Shown: positions 33,368-42,506, counted from the first letter of the stretch. The stretch is 64,000 nucleotides of DNA from Paenarthrobacter aurescens (GCF_025421775.1 NZ_JAOEFX010000006.1:186001-250000); one strand, 5' to 3'. Program-made: numbers and translations. The notes: generated by a model not told the origin, from the sequence alone.

Positions 33368-35088
33368 TCGACGTCGATGAACACTGGGTTGGCGTAGAAC
33401 CAGGTATCCGTCCACGGGTCAGCGTCCCCGAGGTTGTCGCCGTGGCGGATGGGCCCGGCAGGATCCACGGAGGCGCCGTAATAGCCTGCGCCGTGGCGGT
33501 TGCCGTCGCTGCCGCGGAGGCGGAAGTAGCAGGACTTCTGGACGTCCTTGATGACGTGCTTGACGGTGAAGGTTCCGGTGCGACCGGACACATCGATCTG
33601 CTTCCACACGGCCGTGCCTGGTGCCTTCAACGTGTCGCGGTCCGCCGCAGCACCAGTTACAACCCCGCCGATCACGTCCACGTGGGCGAGCTTCGGAAGT
33701 ATCCCCGCGAAGTTGCGGTAGCCCGTCGTCGTCATGGTGATGGAAACTTCGACGTCGGCACCTCGCTTCACCCGCAGGCGGGAACCGAGGGTGACGCCGT
33801 TGCGTCCGTTATTGTTGCCTGCGCCGTTGCCGCGCACCTCACGGACCCGGACGTCGAGGCCCTGGAGCAGGTGTCCGTGGTCCACCCACATACGGCCCTG
33901 GCGCATTGCTTCCAGGACGCCTGTGTAGGAGTGCTTGGTGACGCCGGTGTGGAGGCGGCTGAACTGTCCAGGCCAGTAGTCGCTGCCGCCCTGCTTTTCG
34001 CCGGTATCGAAAGGATCGGGGCGCTTGCCCGTCACGGACCATCGGTCGAATTCGTTGGGCAGGCTTGAATAGGGCTCCCCGGCTGGGTAGGGGCCGGTTT
34101 TCCAGGTGTCCTTGACCGTGAGGTGATTGTCCGAGTTGGACGTGATCCAGAACGGCAGGCCTTCGGCGAGCATGGAGTCCCATACGCCGCCCACGGTTGC
34201 AGTGGCCCAGTCGAAGCCGCCGTAGGGCCGGAAGGCGTCCGCAGGGTAGCCGGGGAAGCTGTACTGGGTGGGGTTGTTGGTGTATTCGCCGCGCTGGTCG
34301 CCGGGCCTGGAGAACTGGCTGACGCCGGAGCCTTGCGCGCCGGGAGCGCCTTCCATGCCGATCATCACCTCGCGGGCGGCGTCGCGCCATGCCCGCAGTT
34401 CGTGTGGGGAATCGATGCCCAAACGCATGGGGTGGTTTGCCAGGGCTACGACGTCGTCGATGTAGCCGGATCGCCGTTGGTTGGCCAACCAGGCGATAGC
34501 TTCAACGGCTTTTCGCTCGAAGGTTTCCACTTGGGCCGTTCCAGGGGTTGGCTTCTCCCATTGGTTCAACTTTCCGTCCCACACCAGTTCGAAGGTCCGC
34601 AGGAGGTCTACTTCATGGGGGCCGGGGGCGACCAGTACTGACGCGTGCTCAGCTCCGGGGATGTACCACTCGAGTCCTTGGAAGATCAGGAGGTCGGGTC
34701 GGGCGGCACGTTGCGCCCGGATTTCCTTGTTGGCATTGACTGCCCCGCCGTTGTTGGCGTGGCCAAAGTTGCTGTGCTCGGTCAGTGCCAGCCAGTCCAC
34801 GCCGTACTGCTGAGCGGTGTCGAGCTGCTGTTTGATCATGTACTTTGCGTCGTGGCTGTACTGGGTGTGGACGTGGTGGTCACCGACGAGCCACTTCAGC
34901 TGGGGGTCGTTCCCGCCCGGGTTGGCCATCGCAGGCCGGGCCATCGCTGCCGTGGCGGCAGTGCCGGCGGCCAGGATGCCGGCCGACTGCAGAATGCGTC
35001 GGCGGCTCAGCCCCATGGTCTTCAGTTCAGCATCGGCCAGCTCCACACTTCGGCTGTGGGTGATGGTGTTTTCTTCTGTGGTGCACAT
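33364..35088 (-). CDS. Secreted (Tat) PHP-domain phosphoesterase
   Basis: A 574-residue exported protein. The N-terminus has a Tat signal: MGLSRRRILQSAG at about 25-37, a hydrophobic stretch, and a cleavage context AMARPAMANP near 48-57. The PHP domain follows with metal motifs GDHHVHTQYSHD and ALTEHSNFGHANNGG, and ANHPMRLG and SNSDNH further on. A beta-rich C-terminal part follows. Probably a periplasm/wall-side metal-dependent phosphoesterase for phosphate or nucleotide scavenging. ATG 35088 is preceded by AGGGAAGG. The other secreted phosphoesterase lies upstream on the same strand. Confidence 0.83.
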   Translation of the reverse strand: MCTTEENTITHSRSVELADAELKTMGLSRRRILQSAGILAAGTAATAAMARPAMANPGGNDPQLKWLVGDHHVHTQYSHDAKYMIKQQLDTAQQYGVDWLALTEHSNFGHANNGGAVNANKEIRAQRAARPDLLIFQGLEWYIPGAEHASVLVAPGPHEVDLLRTFELVWDGKLNQWEKPTPGTAQVETFERKAVEAIAWLANQRRSGYIDDVVALANHPMRLGIDSPHELRAWRDAAREVMIGMEGAPGAQGSGVSQFSRPGDQRGEYTNNPTQYSFPGYPADAFRPYGGFDWATATVGGVWDSMLAEGLPFWITSNSDNHLTVKDTWKTGPYPAGEPYSSLPNEFDRWSVTGKRPDPFDTGEKQGGSDYWPGQFSRLHTGVTKHSYTGVLEAMRQGRMWVDHGHLLQGLDVRVREVRGNGAGNNNGRNGVTLGSRLRVKRGADVEVSITMTTTGYRNFAGILPKLAHVDVIGGVVTGAAADRDTLKAPGTAVWKQIDVSGRTGTFTVKHVIKDVQKSCYFRLRGSDGNRHGAGYYGASVDPAGPIRHGDNLGDADPWTDTWFYANPVFIDVD

Positions 35089-35199
35089 GGCGCCTTCCCT
35101 CTGTTGATGGTGATCCCCCCAGCGGGATCACAGTAGGGAAGTGGGATGGCTTGGAGGTTAACCGGGCGGGAACGGTTGGGAGTGGGGCGGGCAGTACAG

Positions 35200-36240
35200 C
35201 TAGAACAGCGGGATCTGAACTTCCTTGATCCATTCGCGGCGGCGGTAATCGCGGGCCTTGACCACTACACAGTCTTTGTAGACCTCTACTTGCAGCCCGC
35301 TGGCTTCACGGCCGTCGAGGGCGCGCTCGCCGCCGGCGCCATTGTCCTCCCAGAGGGTCTGGACGGCGCCGGTGTTGATGACCTGGAAGCCCTGCAAGTT
35401 GCCCGTGCCGGGGACGGTCCGGCGGACTTCCCAGTCAGCCAACTGGAGTGCCCAGTGGGTGTGGGCCGTGAAGACGAAGACATTCTTGTACTTGCCCAGG
35501 ATCCCGAGTAGCCGGTCCACCTGCAGGTAGTCCTTTTTGTAGAGGTTGTTGCGGGTTCCGGAGACCGTGTCCGGGAACGGGTGGTGGGTGAAGACCATGA
35601 CGGGCTGGCCCTTGCGGGCCCAGTAGGCCAGCCGCTGCTCGAACCAAGTGATCTGTTCCTCGCTGAGCCATACCTCGTCCCACAGTGTGGAGTCGTGGTA
35701 GTGCATGTACTTCTCGGTGCCCAGGATCAGTCCCGGCACGCCCCCGAGGTCAATTTCGGTGTACACCTTGTCCCGGCCGGTGAACGTGAAGAAGCTCTGG
35801 AAGAGCGAAGCTTCGGTGGTTCCATTGGGCCACGTCGCCTGGGCGAGTGTGTTGGGGTTGGAGTACTTGGGGACGTAGAACTCGTGGTTGCCGATGGCCC
35901 ATTGGATGTTGGAGGCGTGGGTATTGGCGTCCAGCACTTTCCGGACGGCTTCGTACTCAAAGTCGTAGCCTCGCGGGGTGATGTCGCCATTGACCACCAG
36001 GCCGGCGCTTCGCTTGCTCGGGTTGGTACTTTCGATGTCCTTGAGTGCGAGGTCGAAGTCGGCCAGGTCACCTTGGATGTCGCTGATGACGGTGAAGACA
36101 GTGGCTTTGCCGGAGGGGCGGTTGCTGCCGTGTCCGTTTCCGGTTGCCTGCGCGGGGGACGCGGCGACGGCCGTGGCGCCCATAGTGGCCAACCCTGCGA
36201 TTGATGCTGCGATGGCAGAGCGGCGGCTGGGGGAAGTCAT
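35200..36240 (-). CDS. Secreted calcineurin-like metallophosphoesterase
   Basis: A 346-residue exported phosphoesterase. The N-terminus SPSRRSAIAASIAGLATMGATAVAASPAQA is a Tat-like signal with an AQA cleavage context. Metal-site motifs follow in order: VISDIQGDL, VNGDITPRG, AIGNHEF, FTHHPFP and FTAHTHW. ATG 36240 is preferred over GTG 36255 because AAAGG lies six bases upstream of it. It is followed by the PHP phosphoesterase after about 110 bases on the same strand, so the two may form one phosphate-scavenging unit. A long palindrome lies upstream at 36318. Confidence 0.87.
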   Translation of the reverse strand: MTSPSRRSAIAASIAGLATMGATAVAASPAQATGNGHGSNRPSGKATVFTVISDIQGDLADFDLALKDIESTNPSKRSAGLVVNGDITPRGYDFEYEAVRKVLDANTHASNIQWAIGNHEFYVPKYSNPNTLAQATWPNGTTEASLFQSFFTFTGRDKVYTEIDLGGVPGLILGTEKYMHYHDSTLWDEVWLSEEQITWFEQRLAYWARKGQPVMVFTHHPFPDTVSGTRNNLYKKDYLQVDRLLGILGKYKNVFVFTAHTHWALQLADWEVRRTVPGTGNLQGFQVINTGAVQTLWEDNGAGGERALDGREASGLQVEVYKDCVVVKARDYRRREWIKEVQIPLF

Positions 36241-36317
36241 GATGGAACCTTTCACTCAAAGGGATGCGTTGACCCTCAGAATGTAGATTCGTTCAATGAA
36301 TTGCCGGCAAATGGACC

Positions 36318-36347
36318 ATGGCCAACTTGTCATGACAGGTTGGCCAT
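36318..36347. promoter_or_regulatory. 30-base near-perfect palindrome
   Basis: ATGGCCAACTTGTCA (36318-36332) is followed directly by TGACAGGTTGGCCAT (36333-36347), symmetric at 14 of 15 pairs with no loop. It lies between the LacI stop and the metallophosphoesterase start, both on the minus strand, so it is either a LacI terminator or an operator for the phosphoesterase. The rest of 36241-36460 shows nothing else clear. Confidence 0.6.
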
Positions 36348-36460
36348 TTGGCGATCCCGGCCAATACCCAGGCAGCTCACGGCCTGAATATCGGCGCGAA
36401 GTTGTATGGAAAGTTGTATAGCCAGGTGGCTGGCCGACGCCGGCTGGCACGTGCGGGCGC

Positions 36461-37555
36461 TTAGCCTCCCGCCTGGCTGAGTACGTCCGCATCCTTGGGT
36501 GCCCCAACGGATCCGCGCTGAATCAAACGCGCCACCAGGTCAGGAGTTGGAGCGGCGGACTTCCTGCCCTCGATCTGCCGGATCAGCGCAGCGGCCGCGG
36601 CGATTCCCATGTCGTACACGGGCTGTGCGATGACGGTGAGCGGGGGAGTGGTGAGGCGGGTCCAGGAGAAATCGTCGTACATGAGGAACGAGACGTCACC
36701 GGGAATGGAGAGTCCGGATTCCTGGATGGCCTCCACCACGCTCAAGGCAATCAGGCCGTCGGAGGCGATGATGGCTGTGGCGGCGTCCGGCCCGTGCAGC
36801 AGATCCCGGGTGATGCGCATGATGGAGTCAGCGTCGCCTGCATTGAGGCGGACGAGGTCTGCGGGGTGGGGGAGGTCCGCTTCATCGAACGCCCGGTGAA
36901 TTCCTTTCAGGCGGTCTGAGATCTGCGAGGAGTCCAACGTCATCCCGGGAACATAGGGTGCGTCAGTGCGAACCGTGGAGACAAAAGCGATACGTCGGTG
37001 CCCGGCCTCGATGAGGTACTTGGTTGACTCGTAGGAGATGCTCCCCATATCCACCGCAAAGGTCTCAACGTCAAGCCCTTCGGCGGCGCGGTCCAGCAGG
37101 ACGAGGGGACGGCCGGACTCCCTGACCTGCTGCAGGTGCGAGGTTTCCAGGGACGAAGCGGGAGCCACGATGAGCCCGTCCACCCGCTTGTCCAGCAGCA
37201 CCCGGACGGCGTCCACTTCGGCTGCCCTTTCCTCGTCGGTGTTGACGAGGATGACGTTGAAGCCGCTCTTCTTGGCGGTGTCCGTGATGCCCCTCATGGC
37301 GAGCCCGAAGTGGGGGTTTTCAATGTCGCCCACCACTACGCCGATGGTGTTCGACTTGCCGGTGTTCATGCTGCGGGCAAGCTCGTTGGGCCGGTACTCC
37401 AGCTCTTCGGCTGCGGCGAGGACGCGCTCGCGGACGTCATCGCTGACGGCGCCGTAGTTGCCCAGTGCGCGGGCAGCTTGTGCCTTGGAGACTTTCGCGG
37501 CTTTGGCGACGTCGGCAACCGTTACGTCCCGCCGTCGGGATCCGTCACTACTCAT
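36461..37555 (-). CDS. LacI family transcriptional regulator
   Basis: Regulator of 364 residues. The HTH reads VTVADVAKAAKVSKAQAARALGNYGAVSDDVRERVLAAAEELEYRPNELARSM. The recognition helix is KAQAARAL instead of the common TVSRVL. A periplasmic-binding-protein-like effector domain follows (IGVVVGDIENPHF...). ATG 37555 has GAAAGGTG upstream; a GTG six bases earlier overlaps that site. It is divergent from the ABC/oxidoreductase operon, and two operator-like 14-mers sit between them, so it probably represses both. Confidence 0.92.
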   Translation of the reverse strand: MSSDGSRRRDVTVADVAKAAKVSKAQAARALGNYGAVSDDVRERVLAAAEELEYRPNELARSMNTGKSNTIGVVVGDIENPHFGLAMRGITDTAKKSGFNVILVNTDEERAAEVDAVRVLLDKRVDGLIVAPASSLETSHLQQVRESGRPLVLLDRAAEGLDVETFAVDMGSISYESTKYLIEAGHRRIAFVSTVRTDAPYVPGMTLDSSQISDRLKGIHRAFDEADLPHPADLVRLNAGDADSIMRITRDLLHGPDAATAIIASDGLIALSVVEAIQESGLSIPGDVSFLMYDDFSWTRLTTPPLTVIAQPVYDMGIAAAAALIRQIEGRKSAAPTPDLVARLIQRGSVGAPKDADVLSQAGG

Positions 37556-37620
37556 GTTCACCTTTCAGATGGGGTGTTGACGCGGCTTTGTGAGTTCCGC
37601 TACATTTCTATCAATCGATG

Positions 37621-37659
37621 TGAGTCCGGTCTCAATCCTAGGGACTGAGACCGGACTCA
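37621..37659. promoter_or_regulatory. Twin LacI-type operators
   Basis: TGAGTCCGGTCTCA (37621-37634) and TGAGACCGGACTCA (37646-37659) are perfect inverted copies 25 bases apart. Each is itself nearly palindromic around the central CCGG, the hallmark of LacI sites. They lie 66 bases from the LacI start and about 75 bases before the ABC operon. Confidence 0.9.
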
Positions 37660-37734
37660 GCAAGACCATCCATCGAGCAATTTCTTCAGCGGCTCCTGAC
37701 AGCACCGCTTTCCCTCCCACGATTGGACAACGCT

Positions 37735-38601
37735 GTGATCAAAATGAACTTCCGCCCGGCAGCGCTCGCAGCAGCAGCTTTGGCGGCCGTCCTCGCCCTC
37801 TCCGGCTGCGGTGGATCTTCCGCCAGCTCCTCCCCATCCGCCGATAACCCCTACGGCCTGATCGAGTCCGGCACCATCCGTGTCGCCAGCTTGGGCGACT
37901 CCAAGCCCTACACCTTCACGGACAGCTCGGGTAACTTCACCGGCTTCGACGTGGAACTCTTCAAGGACGTTGCCCACCGCGCCGGAGTGGACAAAGTTGT
38001 CTTCACCGGACAGGACTTCTCCGGACTGCTCGCAGCCGTTGCAAATGGTCAATTCGACGTCGGTGTGGCAGCGATCGGCATCACGGACAAGCGCAAGGAA
38101 ACCGTGGACTTCTCCGACGGCTACCTCGCCGGGTACCTGACGGTCATTACCACCAGGACCTCAGGCATCAACGACGCCGATGCCCTCAACGGCAAGCGCC
38201 TGGGCGTGGTCCAAGGCACCTTGCAGGAGGCCTATGCAGTGAAGAACTTCACCTCAGCGCAGCTTGTTCGCTTCCCGGACAACAACACCGCAATCTCAGC
38301 CGTCAACAGCGGTGCCGTGGACGCCCACTTCCTGGACTACGAGGCAGCCAAGGAATACCAGGAGCAGTTCGGACTGGTGAGCGCCGCGGATATCCCGTCT
38401 TTTGACGCCCCCGCCGGCTTCGCCATCGCCAAGGACAAGCCCGCCTTCAAGGAAGCCCTGAACAAGGGCCTCGCCGAAGCCATGGAGGACGGTACCTGGA
38501 AGAAGCTCTACGAGAAGTGGTTCCCGGGCTCGCCGATGCCGGAGCAGTACCTCCCGAAGGCCGAGCAGACCTCCAGCCCGGCCCCGACAGCCAGCAAATA
38601 G
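37735..38601 (+). CDS. Amino-acid-type ABC transporter substrate-binding lipoprotein
   Basis: Extracytoplasmic SBP_bac_3 family receptor of 288 residues. The signal peptide ends in the lipobox LALSGC, so it is a lipoprotein. Family features are [60 protein letters not shown] and KRLGVVQGT. The start is uncertain: GTG 37735, ATG 37744 and TTG 37723 are all in frame and lack a strong ribosome site. It is first in an operon with permease, ATPase, Gfo/Idh/MocA and DAO genes. The ligand is a polar amino acid or amino-acid conjugate by family. Confidence 0.9.
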   Translation: MIKMNFRPAALAAAALAAVLALSGCGGSSASSSPSADNPYGLIESGTIRVASLGDSKPYTFTDSSGNFTGFDVELFKDVAHRAGVDKVVFTGQDFSGLLAAVANGQFDVGVAAIGITDKRKETVDFSDGYLAGYLTVITTRTSGINDADALNGKRLGVVQGTLQEAYAVKNFTSAQLVRFPDNNTAISAVNSGAVDAHFLDYEAAKEYQEQFGLVSAADIPSFDAPAGFAIAKDKPAFKEALNKGLAEAMEDGTWKKLYEKWFPGSPMPEQYLPKAEQTSSPAPTASK

Positions 38602-38634
38602 CACGCCCAAACAACTAACGTCTGAGAGCATTCA

Positions 38635-39423
38635 ATGGATTGGCTCAATACCATCAGCCGCACGTTCTTCGACTTTGACGCCATGGTCGAAGTACTGCCC
38701 CAGCTCCTCGGAGTTGGCCTTCTCAACACCCTGATCATCTCCATCGCAGCAACCATCCTCGGCGTAGTGATGGGCATGGTGGTGGCGGTTATGGGTATCT
38801 CGCGGTCCAAGTGGCTGCGCATCCCGGCACGGATCTACACGGACCTCTTCCGCGGCCTGCCTGCCATCCTCACCATCCTGCTGATCGGTCAGGGTTTTGC
38901 GCGGTTGAGCCAATCGGTCTTCGGTCCCTCTCCTTACCCGCTGGGCATCATCGCCCTGAGCCTCATCGCCAGCGCGTACATCGGAGAAATCTTCCGGGCC
39001 GGCATCCAGAGCGTCGATAAGGGCCAAGGGGAGGCCTGCCGCGCCCTGGGGATGAGCTACTCCAAGTCCATGGCCCTTGTGGTGGTGCCGCAAGGAATTC
39101 GCCGGGTCCTGCCCGCCCTGGTCAACCAGTTCATCGCCATCGTCAAGGATTCATCGCTGGTCTACTTCCTTGGGCTGCTGGTCAGCGAGCGTGAACTGTT
39201 CCGGGTGGGCCAGGACGCGGCAGTACTGTCCGGCAACCTCTCACCGCTGGTCATGGCCGGCATCTTCTACCTGATCATCACCGTTCCCCTGACCCACCTG
39301 GTCAACTACTTCGACAACAAGTTCCGCACCGGTCGCCGCCGTCCCACCGCACCCACCAGCGGGCTGAAGGAAGTCAAGGAACTCGATGCGGCCTCGCCGC
39401 TCATCACCGGGAGCAACACGTGA
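38635..39423 (+). CDS. Amino-acid-type ABC transporter permease
   Basis: HisM/GlnP-type membrane subunit of 262 residues with about five helices. LLNTLIISIAATILGVVMGMVVAV, YTDLFRGLPAILTILLIG and the EAA-loop region GQGEACRALGMSYSKSMALVVVPQGIRRVLPALVNQFIAIVKDSSLV are diagnostic. A polar C-terminal tail (about 35 residues) follows the last helix. It starts 33 bases after the binding protein, and its stop overlaps the ATPase GTG by four bases. Confidence 0.93.
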   Translation: MDWLNTISRTFFDFDAMVEVLPQLLGVGLLNTLIISIAATILGVVMGMVVAVMGISRSKWLRIPARIYTDLFRGLPAILTILLIGQGFARLSQSVFGPSPYPLGIIALSLIASAYIGEIFRAGIQSVDKGQGEACRALGMSYSKSMALVVVPQGIRRVLPALVNQFIAIVKDSSLVYFLGLLVSERELFRVGQDAAVLSGNLSPLVMAGIFYLIITVPLTHLVNYFDNKFRTGRRRPTAPTSGLKEVKELDAASPLITGSNT

Positions 39424-40211
39424 ACCTCACAAGCAGCAGCAGCGCAACCAGCACCAACCAGCCCACCCAGGACATTGAGAAGTTCCATGGGTCCAGCCTG
39501 GAATTGCAGAACCTGACCATGGCCTACGGGGACGTTGAAGTGCTCCGCAACGTCAGCCTCAACGTGGCCCCGGGAACCACCACCTGCATCATCGGCCCGT
39601 CCGGGTCGGGCAAGTCCACGCTCTTGCGCGGAGTCAACCGCCTGCACGAACCCAAGAGCGGTGACGTGCTCCTGGCGGGGGAGAGCGCCCTTAAGGTGAA
39701 ACCGGACATCCTCCGGGCCCGCATCGGCATGGTGTTCCAGCATTTCAACCTCTTCCCGGACCACACCGCCCTGGAAAACGTGGCGCTCGCCCTGTGGAGC
39801 GTCAAGGGAATGTCCAAGGCTGAAGCCCGGGAACGCGCCCAGCGCCGCCTTGCCGAAGTCGGCCTCGCCGAACGCGCAGACCACAGGCCCCGCGACCTCT
39901 CCGGCGGCCAGCAACAGCGCGTCGCCATTGCCAGGGCTCTCGCCATGGAGCCCGAAGTCATGCTCTTCGACGAAGCCACCAGCGCCCTGGACCCGGAACT
40001 CGTCAAGGGTGTCCTGAACCTCATGGCCGGCCTCGGCCGCCGCGGCATGACCATGCTGGTGGTCACCCACGAGATGGGCTTCGCCCGCAAGGTGGCGGAC
40101 CAAGTGGTGTTCATGGACGAAGGTGAAGTGGTGGAGATCGGCACGCCCTCCGAACTCTTCGACAACCCCCGCAGCGAACGCCTGCAACGCTTCCTTTCGG
40201 AAGTCCTGTGA
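39420..40211 (+). CDS. Amino-acid-type ABC transporter ATPase
   Basis: GlnQ-type ATP-binding subunit of 263 residues. Walker A GPSGSGKST near residue 60, Q-loop MVFQHFNLFPDHT, signature LSGGQQQR, Walker B VMLFDEATSALDPE and switch TMLVVTHEMGF are all intact. The start is GTG 39420 overlapping the permease stop (GTGA), and the first 25 residues are Ser/Thr/Asn-rich and non-conserved. Its TGA overlaps the next gene's ATG. Confidence 0.95.
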   Translation: MNLTSSSSATSTNQPTQDIEKFHGSSLELQNLTMAYGDVEVLRNVSLNVAPGTTTCIIGPSGSGKSTLLRGVNRLHEPKSGDVLLAGESALKVKPDILRARIGMVFQHFNLFPDHTALENVALALWSVKGMSKAEARERAQRRLAEVGLAERADHRPRDLSGGQQQRVAIARALAMEPEVMLFDEATSALDPELVKGVLNLMAGLGRRGMTMLVVTHEMGFARKVADQVVFMDEGEVVEIGTPSELFDNPRSERLQRFLSEVL

Positions 40212-41254
40212 TGGGGGAGGCAAAAGCGGCACCCATGCGGACCGCCGTCGTCGGGTTTGGTGTCTCCGGCAAGGTCTTCCACGCGCCGCTCGTCGCGGCG
40301 GACCCGGACTACTCGCTGGACGTCATCGTGACGGCGGACCCGGAACGTGCCGCGGAAGCAGCGCGGCTGTACCCGCGGGCCCGCATTGTCCCGACGCCGG
40401 AGGTACTGTTCAGCCTGGCCGGCGAGCTGGACCTGGTGGTCCTGGGAACCCCGCCGCTGACTCACCTCGAGCTGGGTGCCACGGCCATCGCCCACGGCCT
40501 CAACGTGGTGGTGGACAAGCCGTTCGTCACCACGGTCGCCCACGGTGAGGAGCTGGCCGCCCGCGCGTCCGACGCCGGTGTGCAGCTCACGGTCTTCCAG
40601 AACCGCCGGTGGGACGCCGACTTCCTGACGTTGCGGAAGCTGCTGCGGGAGGGTGCCTTGGGCGAGGTGCGGACCTTTGAGTCGCGTTTTGAATGGTGGC
40701 GGCCGGAAGGCTTCGGGAACTGGCGCGATGCGGCCACGCTGGTCGAAGGCGGTGGAATCCTCCACGATCTCGGCGCCCACCTGATCGACCAAGCCATCCA
40801 GCTGTTTGGACCTGTGGAGGAGAGCTACGGCGAGACCGCGAACCACGGCAACCACCCGGACGCTGCCGATACCGAGGCCTTCGTCTCGCTGCGCCACGGG
40901 TCCGGCGTTCGGTCGCGGCTGTGGATGAACGGCATTGCAGCCCGCGTTGGCCCACGATTCCATGTTCTCGGATCAAAAGCCGGGTACACCAAGTGGGGAC
41001 TGGACAGCCAGGAACCCGCGCTCGCGGCCGGCATCACGCCGTCGGACTCTGCCTACGGCGTGGAGCCCCGGGAATCCTGGGGGCTTCTGGGAGTTGACGG
41101 TTCATCCACGCCCCTCCCAGCGGAAAAGGGCGACTACCCGCAGTTCTACAGGGAACTTGCAGCCGCACTTCGGGGCCACGGGCCACTGCCCGTACAGCCA
41201 TCCGATGCCCTGGAAACCCTCAGGATCATCGAGAACATCCACGCCTTCGCGTAG
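40211..41254 (+). CDS. Gfo/Idh/MocA family oxidoreductase
   Basis: NAD(P)-dependent dehydrogenase of 347 residues. The Rossmann motif is VVGFGVSGKVFHAPL near residues 13-27. LVVLGTPPLTH and VVDKPFVTT contain the conserved EKP-type motif as DKP, and GGGILHDLGAHLIDQAIQLFG is the C-terminal-domain motif with the catalytic His. ATG 40211 overlaps the ATPase stop (TGATG); ATG 40235 is an alternative. In the operon context it probably oxidises the sugar or polyol part of the imported compound. Confidence 0.88.
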   Translation: MGEAKAAPMRTAVVGFGVSGKVFHAPLVAADPDYSLDVIVTADPERAAEAARLYPRARIVPTPEVLFSLAGELDLVVLGTPPLTHLELGATAIAHGLNVVVDKPFVTTVAHGEELAARASDAGVQLTVFQNRRWDADFLTLRKLLREGALGEVRTFESRFEWWRPEGFGNWRDAATLVEGGGILHDLGAHLIDQAIQLFGPVEESYGETANHGNHPDAADTEAFVSLRHGSGVRSRLWMNGIAARVGPRFHVLGSKAGYTKWGLDSQEPALAAGITPSDSAYGVEPRESWGLLGVDGSSTPLPAEKGDYPQFYRELAAALRGHGPLPVQPSDALETLRIIENIHAFA

Positions 41255-41303
41255 GCAGCTTCACCAGCGCGTCAACATTCTGAACCCGAAAGAGAGATCA
41301 CGC

Positions 41304-42422
41304 ATGTCCTCCACCACTGCCAAGCGCGTCGCCGTCATCGGCGGCGGCATCCTGGGCGTCTCCACGGCTGTCCACCTGCTCCGCCAAGGCGCCTCAGTCA
41401 CCTTGTTGACCGAGCAGGGCCTGGCGAGCGAAGCAACTGGCCGCTCTTTGTCCTGGCTCAACTCCGCGGGAGAACGCTCCACCCCTTATCACCAGCTGCG
41501 GGTGGCCGGCGTTGACCGGTACCGCACACTCTTCGCCGCCGATCCCAGCCGCGAGTGGCTGCAGTTCGGTGGTGGCCTCATGTGGAACACGGCCGGGCAG
41601 GGTGATGTCACCGAAGCCCGGCACGCCTACGAGCAGTCCATTGGGTACGACTCCAAGCTGCTGGCTCCTGACGAGATCGCAGCAGTTACGCCCGGGATCG
41701 ACTCCGGCGCCGTGCCTGAGAAGGCTATCTTCAATCCCGGCGAGGGCTGGGTCAGCCTGCCGGACCTGGTGAACTTTCTGATGGAGGAATTCCACGGGTT
41801 GGGTGGCCACCTCGTCCTCAACGCCGGCAAAGCGTCGGTGATGGTCGACGGCGGCAGGGCCACCGGCGTCGAAACTGCTGCCGGTGGGACTTACCCGGCA
41901 GATGCCGTCCTCGTCGCCTGCGGGGCGGCGACACCCGCCGTCGTGAAGCCTTTGGGCGTGGACATCCCGAACGGTTCGCCGGTCTCCATGCTGGTGGTCA
42001 CCAAGCCGGTGGAACACGACGTCACCGCGGTGATGAATACCCCGCGGGCAGCTGTGCGCCCTAACCCGGGGAATACCTTCGCCCTGGATCACGACTGGTA
42101 TGAAGAGCACATCACCGAGCACGCCGACGGTTCCTTCACCATCCCCGACGACGTCGTTCAAGAGCTTGCCGACGAGGCGTCCAAGCTGATCGCAGGCAAC
42201 CCCGAACTCAAGCCGGCGTCCTGGAAGATCGGCTACAAGCCCATCCCCGGCGACGGCGAACCCGTGTTTGGTGAACTCGGCCAGGTACCGGGCTGCTTCG
42301 TGGCCTTCACCCATTCGGGCGCCACCCTGGGCCTCATCGCGGGAGAGCTGCTCTCCGGCGAGATCCTCACGGGAGCCAAGCACCCGATGCTGGCGACGTT
42401 CCGCCCGGGCCGGTTCTCCTAG
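41304..42422 (+). CDS. FAD-dependent amino acid oxidoreductase (DAO family)
   Basis: Deaminating or N-dealkylating flavoenzyme of 372 residues. VAVIGGGILGVSTAVHLLRQGASVTLLTEQ is the FAD Rossmann motif (residues 9-38). SEATGRSLSWLNS follows as in DadA/sarcosine oxidase relatives, and FTHSGATLGLIAGELLSGE is the late FAD-contact region. ATG 41304 has GAAAGAGAG upstream. It is last in the ABC/Gfo operon and ends at a strong terminator. Together with the amino-acid importer it suggests catabolism of an N-substituted amino acid, such as an opine or Amadori compound. Confidence 0.87.
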   Translation: MSSTTAKRVAVIGGGILGVSTAVHLLRQGASVTLLTEQGLASEATGRSLSWLNSAGERSTPYHQLRVAGVDRYRTLFAADPSREWLQFGGGLMWNTAGQGDVTEARHAYEQSIGYDSKLLAPDEIAAVTPGIDSGAVPEKAIFNPGEGWVSLPDLVNFLMEEFHGLGGHLVLNAGKASVMVDGGRATGVETAAGGTYPADAVLVACGAATPAVVKPLGVDIPNGSPVSMLVVTKPVEHDVTAVMNTPRAAVRPNPGNTFALDHDWYEEHITEHADGSFTIPDDVVQELADEASKLIAGNPELKPASWKIGYKPIPGDGEPVFGELGQVPGCFVAFTHSGATLGLIAGELLSGEILTGAKHPMLATFRPGRFS

Positions 42423-42459
42423 CCACTCCTCATCAACATCGTCCTTCCGCATCACCAAG

Positions 42460-42506
42460 CCAAGGGCCCCGATACGCCATCTGCTTTAGCGTGTCGGGGC
42501 CCTTGG
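42460..42506. terminator. Bidirectional terminator
   Basis: CCAAGGGCCCCGATACGC (42460-42477) pairs with GCGTGTCGGGGCCCTTGG (42489-42506) with one mismatch and an 11-base loop. It separates the DAO gene from the convergent TasA-like gene. Confidence 0.93.

Noticed and set aside
39524..40963. 479-codon minus-strand ORF opposite ABC ATPase and Gfo gene
   Set aside because: Antisense shadow of two well-supported genes; composition is Arg/Ser-rich nonsense.
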